IMG/VR virus record: IMGVR_UViG_3300034407_002160
Coordinates: 1 to 53,682 of that record
Reading direction: 5' to 3' (one strand)
Length of the DNA: 53,682 nt
Source of the DNA: a virus
Below the pieces are notes generated by a model, which was given only the letters and a program-made list of their open reading frames with translations, was not told where the DNA came from and did no database searches. The first letter of the stretch is position 1; every line of letters begins with the position of its first letter. This document shows, in pieces, positions 43,179 through 48,964 of this stretch. The position numbers and the translations under genes are program-made.

Positions 43179-43585
43179 TGGAGCTGGCGGGAATCGAACC
43201 CGCGTCCAAATGTTTTCTCGATAAAGTCATTTACAGCTTAGTTAGGTTCCAAATACAGTAGTTACCTACAACCCACTATGGTCAGTTTACAGATTGACGA
43301 CTGAAGATATTTAAACTCTATCTCACGAGTTAGTGTCTAACTTTTTTTATGACCGAGTGTTAGACAACTCAGTAACTTACGCGTAAACGTGAGTTGGTTG
43401 AGAAGTACGAGCTGGTTCAACAAAAGTATCGAACATCATCTCAGAATTAGCTAGATGCCAATCCACTTTCAACCCGTGTAGCGATTCTTCGCCATTTGAG
43501 TTTGGTGAGTTTTTTGTAACGAGACCTACTCAATCTCTGCTGCACTTTATTTTCAAATAACATCTGTCGAAACCTTGTCAGCCCC
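43179..43585 (-). ncRNA. ssrA: tmRNA (ssrA) with encoded tag ending LASS
   Basis: One-piece tmRNA of 407 nt. The 5' end GGGGCTGACAAGG pairs with the 3' end CAGCTCC as acceptor stem with G3-U70, the alanine identity pair; the T-arm is CGGGTTCGATTCCCG. CCA is not encoded. A pseudoknot (TTGAGT with ACTCAA) ends about 13 nt before a GCT resume codon at 43482, whose upstream bases AGAATC match the E. coli pattern (A at -4, TC at -2/-1). The tag reads ATRVESGLASS, with the TAA stop at 43449-43447 lying in the loop of a helix-5-like stem (CATCT/AGATG plus flanking pairs). Other frames exist but do not place the stop in this loop. tmRNA rescues stalled ribosomes and tags the nascent chain. The 5' end overlaps the stop of a 46-residue gene. 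Confidence 0.9.
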
Positions 43586-43718
43586 AATCTTCTTCGCTTT
43601 GATATTCATCAAAATCATCTATTAGAACTCTGAGAGATTCTATACATTCGTCAACTAATTCCCAATCTTCTAATTCTTTTGCTTCATCTAATTTATGTAA
43701 TATTTCTTCTAAATCCAT
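43578..43718 (-). CDS. Small acidic protein, 46 aa
   Basis: ATG at 43718 with RBS AAAAGGA. The protein MDLEEILHKLDEAKELEDWE continues to ...EYQSEEDWG and is highly acidic and helical, like several small acidic proteins of marine myoviruses. Its TGA stop is the TGA in the 5' end of the tmRNA (GGGGCTGA), so the mRNA and the mature tmRNA share eight bases. Confidence 0.6.
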   Translation of the reverse strand: MDLEEILHKLDEAKELEDWELVDECIESLRVLIDDFDEYQSEEDWG

Positions 43719-43854
43719 AACTAAATCCTTTTCTAAAAATTTCTACTATAATACACAACATAAAATAAGTTGCGAGTAAAATAGAAGCTACAAAACATAG
43801 AAATGTTAAAAGTACAATTTCAAACGGTGTCATTAATAATTTAATGTAATTCAT
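43693..43854 (-). CDS. Small membrane protein, 53 aa
   Basis: ATG at 43854; a membrane helix (PFEIVLLTFLCFVASILLATYF) followed by a short basic tail. It overlaps the acidic gene by 26 bases. No clear Shine-Dalgarno. Fills the gap after the deformylase. Confidence 0.45.
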   Translation of the reverse strand: MNYIKLLMTPFEIVLLTFLCFVASILLATYFMLCIIVEIFRKGFSYGFRRNIT

Positions 43855-43866
43855 ATAGTTAACTAT

Positions 43867-44454
43867 CTACATGCAACACTTTTTGTGTTTTTTTCCACTA
43901 CCACAATAACAAGGGTCATTGCGACCTATTTTAGTTTCATTTTTAATTGTAGTTATAACTTGTCTGTCGTGTATAGTCATACCATTTAAATGGTCTATCT
44001 CATGCTGTATACAAACAGCTTCAAGTAATCTTAATTGAGTATCATTTTCATTTTTCTTACCTTCTTCCCAACTACCTTTACCGTCACTAGGATTTTCAAC
44101 ACCACTAAAGTACCAATTACTTTCTGCTTGTTCAGTTTTTATCTCAATGTTTTTATATCGTTTAGTGTGAATACCTTTACCTTTAAAAGATAAACAACCT
44201 TCGTAATAAGGTACTTCTTCTGAAGTTTTAATTACTTTAGGGTTTATTAATATTAAAGGTTCACGAACATTAACGACAGCAACACTAGCATCAATACCAA
44301 CCTGGTTAGCCGCAAGACCAATTCCGTCTTTTCTTTTATTAAGAATCCTGAATAACTCTTCCGCAATTTTAAGTCCTTCATCTACTGTAACCTCTTTTAA
44401 TTTTTTATTTATTACAGAGTTATGTTCTTTTAAACAGTTAATTATGTTTTTCAT
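43867..44454 (-). CDS. def: Peptide deformylase with C-terminal SEC-C zinc motif
   Basis: 195 residues. All three deformylase motifs are intact: GIGLAANQ (44-51), EGCLS (85-89) and QHEIDH (150-155). An insertion of about 30 residues (108-140) separates strands. The C-terminus (176-195) is a SEC-C motif: IGRNDPCYCGSGKKHKKCC, the zinc finger best known from SecA and other ribosome- or SecB-linked proteins. Phage deformylases are known from cyanophages and pelagiphages; the SEC-C extension is unusual. It removes the formyl group from nascent proteins, and SEC-C might recruit it to ribosomes. The gene lies beside the tmRNA. Confidence 0.92.
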   Translation of the reverse strand: MKNIINCLKEHNSVINKKLKEVTVDEGLKIAEELFRILNKRKDGIGLAANQVGIDASVAVVNVREPLILINPKVIKTSEEVPYYEGCLSFKGKGIHTKRYKNIEIKTEQAESNWYFSGVENPSDGKGSWEEGKKNENDTQLRLLEAVCIQHEIDHLNGMTIHDRQVITTIKNETKIGRNDPCYCGSGKKHKKCCM

Positions 44455-44722
44455 TGTTTAATGTAACCTTATAACCTTGTAGTGAATTACAACCAACACA
44501 CCATGTTGGTTTTATAGTTTTATGTTTTGGGTGTGATATCAAATGGTCTTCCATATAACTCCGTACCGCTAGTACATCAGCAGCGTTATACTCGTAAAGT
44601 AAATCACGAGTCACTCCATCATCACCACACTCTAAACATAAAGTTTTACTTTTTTTTGTAGTTTTACTTTTTAATGTGTAACTACCTTTTTTATTTTTTA
44701 CTAAGTTATCTTTGAAACCCAT
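44438..44722 (-). CDS. Zinc-ribbon protein, 94 aa
   Basis: Two CXXC pairs: CLECGDDG and CVGCNS, about 45 residues apart, typical of a zinc ribbon; basic N-terminus. The stop overlaps the deformylase start by 17 bases. Might bind nucleic acid or the ribosome; not recognised. Confidence 0.68.
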   Translation of the reverse strand: MGFKDNLVKNKKGSYTLKSKTTKKSKTLCLECGDDGVTRDLLYEYNAADVLAVRSYMEDHLISHPKHKTIKPTWCVGCNSLQGYKVTLNNEKHN

Positions 44723-44871
44723 TAAAATAAATCTTTCATATAATTTATTATTCGTGTATAATAAAACCCAATTGTTGTAATAAACACACCACCTGATATT
44801 AATAAACTAGGGTGTGAGTGTTCACCACAAAAACCTATTATGTGTTTAAAGAAATGTAAAATCTCATTCAT
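44722..44871 (-). CDS. Small membrane protein, 49 aa
   Basis: ATG at 44871, stop sharing a base with the 94-residue gene start (TAATG at both ends). Sequence has a hydrophobic core (SLLISGGVFITTIGFYY) after a His-rich head (HFFKHIIGFCGEHSH). Coupled translation supports it. Confidence 0.5.
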   Translation of the reverse strand: MNEILHFFKHIIGFCGEHSHPSLLISGGVFITTIGFYYTRIINYMKDLF

Positions 44872-44945
44872 TAAAACCTCATATTATTATCAGTCATTTT
44901 AATAGCTATATATCCTAATAAAAAAACTACAATTAATTCAAACAT
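44871..44945 (-). CDS. Membrane micropeptide, 24 aa
   Basis: ATG at 44945 immediately after the TAG of the zinc-ribbon gene, and TAATG link to the next frame. MFELIVVFLLGYIAIKM is a single membrane helix with a short polar tail. Too short for statistical support. Confidence 0.4.
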   Translation of the reverse strand: MFELIVVFLLGYIAIKMTDNNMRF

Positions 44946-45335
44946 CTATTTACCTACTTGATGATTTAAAAAATCTTTTTGTTTCTTGATAGCTTTTTTC
45001 AGAGCTTGTTTTTTCTCGTTATGTCTATCGATAAGTATTTGTTCTTTTGTCCTACGTTTCACTCTCCTCACTTTAGCTTTAGTTATTTTAGTAGGTGGTA
45101 AAGTACCTTTTAATTTAGGCATCTCTTTTCCTTTATGAAATACATTACCATCTGCATCAACAAACTCTTTCATAAAATGCCAACCTGCAGGACGACCTGT
45201 AGGTTTATATGCTTTTGTTTTTTCTTCTGGTAAACCAACAGCCATCAAGACACATAGTGAACAAATAACTTTTTCTGTACTGTCACCTATGTTTTCTACC
45301 CAACGACCACATTTACTACATTCTAGTGAACTCAT
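44946..45335 (-). CDS. Zinc-finger protein, 129 aa
   Basis: CSKCGRWVENI...VICSLCV forms a CXXC/CXXC ribbon at the N-terminus. The rest is basic, with helical segments rich in K and R (TKAKVRRVKRRTKEQ). Likely nucleic acid-binding; position between zinc-ribbon and deformylase genes suggests a translation-linked role, which is only inference. Confidence 0.65.
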   Translation of the reverse strand: MSSLECSKCGRWVENIGDSTEKVICSLCVLMAVGLPEEKTKAYKPTGRPAGWHFMKEFVDADGNVFHKGKEMPKLKGTLPPTKITKAKVRRVKRRTKEQILIDRHNEKKQALKKAIKKQKDFLNHQVGK

Positions 45336-45352
45336 AACTTTTCCTTTAGTAA

Positions 45353-45568
45353 TTATGCTTGACCTATTTGACCAGACTCAATACCCATTTTAAAGATAGT
45401 ATCTAGTATTTTAGATTCATTAACACTTGGTGTTTCGTGAAGTTGCAAGTCATCAGCAATTATAGCGTCAATTAAATCACTTATTAATTCTTGTTCTTGC
45501 TGAGTACTTTTTTTATCTAATTTATTTTCAATATATTCAAGCTTTGATATTATTTCTCTTATTGTCAT
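45353..45568 (-). CDS. Hypothetical acidic helical protein, 71 aa
   Basis: The longer frame starting at 45619 begins inside the tRNA-Cys gene; the ATG at 45568 (MTIREIISKLEYIENKL) is the realistic start. The product is helical and acidic, without Cys. Function unknown. Confidence 0.6.
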   Translation of the reverse strand: MTIREIISKLEYIENKLDKKSTQQEQELISDLIDAIIADDLQLHETPSVNESKILDTIFKMGIESGQIGQA

Positions 45569-45588
45569 CACAATCTTTCTTTTAGTTG

Positions 45589-45662
45589 AGTGCTGGACAG
45601 GATTCGAACCTGTGAACAATGGATTTGCAATCCACCCCGTTAAACCACTCCGGCACCAGCAC
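45589..45662 (-). tRNA. tRNA-Cys (GCA)
   Basis: Acceptor GTGCTGG/CCAGCAC, anticodon loop TTGCAAA (anticodon GCA), T-arm ACAGG TTCGAAT CCTGT, discriminator T, no encoded CCA. The 5' 23 bases overlap the last codons of the 117-residue SWIM-like gene. Confidence 0.9.
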
Positions 45663-45993
45663 GGCCTCTACTTGGCTGGAATGATTCACTAATTTGTGTA
45701 ATATGTCTACACTTACGTCTATAAGTATAACCTAAACAATTACAACTGTATAAACCGTTAAATTTTACTGTATATTTATTTACCTTGCCAGGTTTTTTTC
45801 TACTAGTTGATTCAACTGTCCAAGTTTTTAGTTTATATTTTTTTATTTTAGGTGTTGTATTTATCCAATTTAAATCAGTTAATTTAGTACCTTGAGGTAC
45901 AGATACCCAATTAGAACCACTAACAGCATAAGTACCACTACTTGTAGTTACAACTGTAGGGTTCCAAGAACCTTTTACTTTTATTTTACCCAT
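45640..45993 (-). CDS. SWIM-type zinc-finger protein, 117 aa
   Basis: The C-terminal half contains YSCNCLGYTYRRKCRHITQI, the CXCXnCXH pattern of SWIM zinc fingers, which bind DNA or protein and are common in recombination factors and nucleases. The N-terminal half is beta and T/S-rich. The last residues GRAGAGVV are encoded by the 5' part of tRNA-Cys, so the gene may have been extended by the tRNA. Confidence 0.65.
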   Translation of the reverse strand: MGKIKVKGSWNPTVVTTSSGTYAVSGSNWVSVPQGTKLTDLNWINTTPKIKKYKLKTWTVESTSRKKPGKVNKYTVKFNGLYSCNCLGYTYRRKCRHITQISESFQPSRGRAGAGVV

Positions 45994-46150
45994 ATAGTTT
46001 AAATAGTTTTGTTTCTATTATATTCTCACCATCATCAAATTCTTCATTCATATCATTAATAGCATGTTCCATAGCGGCGGTGTCTGATTCAACTTCTTTG
46101 TATAATTCTTCGTCAAAACCAGTAGTAAGTAAATCATCTACGTAACTCAT
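45986..46150 (-). CDS. Small acidic protein, 54 aa
   Basis: ATG at 46150 overlaps the previous stop (ATGA) and the stop overlaps the next ATG by 8 bases. The sequence MSYVDDLLTTGFDEELYKEV is acidic throughout. Coupling at both ends supports translation. Confidence 0.6.
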   Translation of the reverse strand: MSYVDDLLTTGFDEELYKEVESDTAAMEHAINDMNEEFDDGENIIETKLFKLYG

Positions 46151-46347
46151 ATTTTCTCCTTATCAAGATAATCACGTTCTAATTCATCCATCAGGTCTAA
46201 ACGAGATTCATCAGACATATAGGATGATTTAGTAGGTTGACCACCATATATCATATCTACAATCTTAATCCCATTAGTAACAGAACTCATTACATACTCC
46301 ACCTCAAGAGGAGCTAGTTTCATTTGTTTTTTATAAACATAAGTCAT
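46147..46347 (-). CDS. Hypothetical protein, 66 aa
   Basis: First gene after the 46373-46402 promoter. Starts MTYVYKKQMKLAPLEVEYVM; a central segment includes GIKIVDMIYGGQPTKSSYM and an acidic C-terminal helix. Not recognised. ATGA overlap with the 54-residue gene. Confidence 0.65.
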   Translation of the reverse strand: MTYVYKKQMKLAPLEVEYVMSSVTNGIKIVDMIYGGQPTKSSYMSDESRLDLMDELERDYLDKEKI

Positions 46348-46372
46348 ATTTTATTCCTTTAATTAACACCCT

Positions 46373-46402
46373 AATATAACACATAAAACCAATACGTGTC
46401 AA
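46373..46402 (-). promoter_or_regulatory. Sigma-70-like promoter before 66-aa gene
   Basis: TTGACA (46397-46402), then TTATAT at 46374-46379 with 17 bp spacing (or TATATT at 46373-46378 with 18). The -35 region overlaps the last codons of the 164-residue gene. Confidence 0.7.
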
Positions 46403-46893
46403 GCCTTATTTGCAATTTTTTTGTTAAATCTTTTATACATCTTGTTAAGAGCTAGTTTTTGTTTAGGACTTAGATTACCCCATCGATGAATTCTTTCTTC
46501 TATAGAATCTAAAAACTCTTCTGAACGCCATACATATGTATCGTGGTAATTAGCTTTATGTAACGCTTCACGAACCAAGTTTACTTTAGGTATTAGTCGT
46601 TCAATCTCTAAACGTTTCTTTTCAAGTTCTGCGAATGAATTTCTTTTAATTATATTGTGAATAGCTTGTAACATCTTTTTAGTTATCTTACGACCACTAA
46701 TAATAGCAACATACATACTAACTGTAAATTCATCTGCCTTTTTGGTCTCAACGAGAAACTTTAATTCTTTATATTCTTTATTGTAAGTTTTTTTATTGAA
46801 CTCTATTAGTTTCTTTGTCTCTTCGTGTTCTTTTAATATCTTAGGACTTATAGGTTTATTATTTAACAATGGATTTAATACTACTTTATTCAT
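46399..46893 (-). CDS. Hypothetical helical protein, 164 aa
   Basis: A charged, mainly helical protein (LKEHEETKKLIEFNKKTYNK, FAELEKKRLEIERLIPKVNL) with no motif I recognise. It has its own sigma-70-like promoter and overlaps the following promoter with its end. Possibly an early host-takeover protein, given that it is a single-gene unit. Confidence 0.65.
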   Translation of the reverse strand: MNKVVLNPLLNNKPISPKILKEHEETKKLIEFNKKTYNKEYKELKFLVETKKADEFTVSMYVAIISGRKITKKMLQAIHNIIKRNSFAELEKKRLEIERLIPKVNLVREALHKANYHDTYVWRSEEFLDSIEERIHRWGNLSPKQKLALNKMYKRFNKKIANKA

Positions 46894-46898
46894 ACTAG

Positions 46899-46927
46899 AA
46901 TATACAAAATAATATAATACAGGTCAA
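46899..46927 (-). promoter_or_regulatory. Sigma-70-like promoter before 164-aa gene
   Basis: TTGACC (46922-46927), 17 bp, TATATT (46899-46904). The -35 lies over the stop region of the 227-residue gene. Confidence 0.7.
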
Positions 46928-47607
46928 GCTTTTTCTTCCTTATTTTTTGGATACACTTTTAGTGTCTTAACCTCTTCATCAGAAAACTTATCAAAGTATG
47001 ATGTCTTCAGTAGTTTTCTATGAGCTTTGTTTAAATCATCTCTACCAGCTATATTGATTAAAAAATAAGGTGAACCTTTTCTTGTTTCTTCACCAGCTGC
47101 AGTATGATGTTCAAAAGGTGAAAAACACAAAGCTTTTATATCTTTATAACCGTGTTCTTTCATTAAGCTTTGAATTGTTTTTTGATATTTTTTTCTATCA
47201 ACTTCTTCCCAAAGTATACCCTCTGTATTCATACATATAATTAATGCTGATGAGAAATTACTATCTTTAAACTTTTTTAAAATTTCTACAAAGGATGTTT
47301 CATTAGGATACCATATCTCAAACATCAACTCATCCTTTTCACGTTCTGCTTTTACAAACGGACATACAGGCATACCACCGAAGTTTTCATTTGGTTTCTC
47401 TAAATATTCAGTTATCCATTCTTTAACTTCTGTTAACGGTTTGTTATTATATTTACGTTTGATTTCTTCAGGTGTCCCACCTAATGTTTCACAAAACTTA
47501 TCATAAGAACCATTATCGATTCTTTCTTGTTTAAGTTCTTCAATTTCTTCAGAACTCATTCTAGCTATAACTTCTTTATACCATAATAAGGTATCGTATT
47601 CTTTCAC
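46924..47607 (-). CDS. Hypothetical protein, 227 aa
   Basis: No family recognised. It contains FGGMPVCPFVKAEREKDELM and FSSALIICMNTEGILWEE, then FSPFEHHTAAGEETRKG and SPYFLINIA; the conserved Cys, His and Gly pieces could be an enzyme core. ATG at 47607 overlaps the previous stop by 4 bases. A metabolic or redox enzyme is possible. Confidence 0.6.
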   Translation of the reverse strand: MKEYDTLLWYKEVIARMSSEEIEELKQERIDNGSYDKFCETLGGTPEEIKRKYNNKPLTEVKEWITEYLEKPNENFGGMPVCPFVKAEREKDELMFEIWYPNETSFVEILKKFKDSNFSSALIICMNTEGILWEEVDRKKYQKTIQSLMKEHGYKDIKALCFSPFEHHTAAGEETRKGSPYFLINIAGRDDLNKAHRKLLKTSYFDKFSDEEVKTLKVYPKNKEEKA

Positions 47608-48062
47608 CCTCTTAATCCTTTTTTAATTAAATCTTTTCTCTTTTTTCTTTCCATCCACTTTTCCCATAAATGCCACTTGAACCAACCTGTAACTTTACCC
47701 ACTACATTCTGTATTGGTTTAAGTACTTTGGTTAATATATCATCAACCTTTTCTTGTGGTGTTTCATCATACTCATCTAAGAAACTCCAGTCTAAATTAT
47801 CTGGTATAATGATATCACCCTTTTGGTGTTGAAGTAATCTTACCTCTTGACCATCAACATCAATAACTACTTCATATTTATCTTCAAAATGATGTGAGTG
47901 GTATTGGAATGCATTATCTTTTTGTTCTTGAATCTTCTGTGTTTCTTTCTCTAACACTCTTGATTCCCAACCATTATAATAATCCATAACACTATTAATT
48001 ATTAAGATTGGTAGTGCTAGAGTTATAGTAAGTTTCTTCCAGTACTCTGTTATTTTTTTCAT
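47604..48062 (-). CDS. Membrane-anchored protein, 152 aa
   Basis: One N-terminal hydrophobic helix (LTITLALPILIINSVMDYY) followed by a charged, soluble part (DKYEVVIDVDGQEVRLLQHQKG; VDDILTKVLKPIQNVVGK) and a basic C-terminus. First gene after the strong 48130-48159 promoter. Function unknown. Confidence 0.62.
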   Translation of the reverse strand: MKKITEYWKKLTITLALPILIINSVMDYYNGWESRVLEKETQKIQEQKDNAFQYHSHHFEDKYEVVIDVDGQEVRLLQHQKGDIIIPDNLDWSFLDEYDETPQEKVDDILTKVLKPIQNVVGKVTGWFKWHLWEKWMERKKRKDLIKKGLRG

Positions 48063-48129
48063 TTATTTAAGCGTCTATCGTAGTAAATATTTTGATACAA
48101 CTATATAATTTCCCAATTTGATATGACAG

Positions 48130-48159
48130 AATATACGAAATAAAACCTATACTTGTCAA
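48130..48159 (-). promoter_or_regulatory. Sigma-70-like promoter before 152-aa gene
   Basis: TTGACA (48154-48159), 18 bp, TATATT (48130-48135). The 105-bp gap 48063-48167 contains no gene. Confidence 0.7.
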
Positions 48160-48167
48160 GTGTTTTT

Positions 48168-48701
48168 TTATAATAATTCAATAATTTTTTGTACGGTATT
48201 ATCATCCGTTTTGATTGTATGATAATCTATATTATTATCATCTAATGTTTTGATACAATGTTTATCTATTTTGATTGAATCCTCTAAGTTCTGAAATCTC
48301 TCAGCGTCATTATGATTTGTTTCTGGTCGTTCCAACATTACATTTATATTATCATAATTGTTATGTAAATCTATTACCATTTGATTAAAGGCTTCTGAAT
48401 AGAACTCGGCTGGATAACCTTCACTATACCACGTCTTATATATTAATGAGAATAAGACTGGTGAATCTACAACAATGTAATCAACCTTACCATAACTTTC
48501 CGCTATACCTCTGTGTTGATTAGCACATACATAGAGTTGGTCTTTTATAGCTGGTAGATTATTATCCCAAGCTAGTCTTTTTGGAAACTCGTATGGATTA
48601 TTACAACTTATATGTTTTCTTTTGAGTTCGTAAAAAACTCCCGCGGCTATGGAGGACTTTCCAATACCAGGCCCTCCAAATAAATTTATTAATTTACTCA
48701 T
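48168..48701 (-). CDS. P-loop kinase/ATPase-like protein, 177 aa
   Basis: Start at 48701 (MSKLINLFGGPG) overlaps the previous stop (ATGA); an upstream start at 48734 adds 11 residues inside that gene. GGPGIGKSSIA is Walker A, DYIVVDSPVLF is a Walker B-like strand, and RPETNHNDAERFQNL is a lid-like segment with Arg. The fold resembles small nucleoside or NadR-type kinases. Substrate unknown. Confidence 0.72.
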   Translation of the reverse strand: MSKLINLFGGPGIGKSSIAAGVFYELKRKHISCNNPYEFPKRLAWDNNLPAIKDQLYVCANQHRGIAESYGKVDYIVVDSPVLFSLIYKTWYSEGYPAEFYSEAFNQMVIDLHNNYDNINVMLERPETNHNDAERFQNLEDSIKIDKHCIKTLDDNNIDYHTIKTDDNTVQKIIELL

Positions 48702-48916
48702 AGTGATTGATATAAACTGAATAAATAACCACAAAATCCTACTATGTTAAGTAAGGATAAATTATATTGTTTGGTTTTTTGAGTTTGAATAGTAAGTAGA
48801 GCTAAACCAATTAACATCCCTATCTTTCCTATATGTGAATTTATAAAGTAAGGTGATAACATCATAATGGCTGTACCAAGATATATCACTCCATATTTAT
48901 ATAATTTTTCGTTCAT
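48698..48916 (-). CDS. Small membrane protein, 72 aa
   Basis: Two or three hydrophobic segments (YGVIYLGTAIMMLSPYFIN, GMLIGLALLTIQTQ, LSLLNIVGFCGYLFSLYQSL). In size and position beside a kinase-like gene it recalls small PnuC-like transporters paired with NadR-like kinases, but the family call is weak. RBS GGAGTATAAA. Confidence 0.6.
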   Translation of the reverse strand: MNEKLYKYGVIYLGTAIMMLSPYFINSHIGKIGMLIGLALLTIQTQKTKQYNLSLLNIVGFCGYLFSLYQSL

Positions 48917-48927
48917 TTTATACTCCG

Positions 48928-48953
48928 TAAAAAGGGGGGAAATTAATCCCCCC
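48928..48953 (-). terminator. Intrinsic terminator after TonB-dependent receptor gene
   Basis: GGGGGG (48934-48939) and CCCCCC (48948-48953) form a perfect GC stem with loop AAATTAAT, followed on the minus strand by TTTTT. It isolates the receptor gene from the downstream genes. Confidence 0.9.
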
Positions 48954-48964
48954 TAAAATTACTT

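Noticed and set aside
43377-43451. A 24-residue tmRNA tag frame ending HVYA
   Set aside because: It starts at a GCT without the usual A at -4 and places the stop well outside the helix-5 loop; the ATRVESGLASS frame fits structure and spacing better.
45569-45619. N-terminal extension of the 71-residue gene
   Set aside because: These codons lie inside tRNA-Cys; the ATG at 45568 is preferred.
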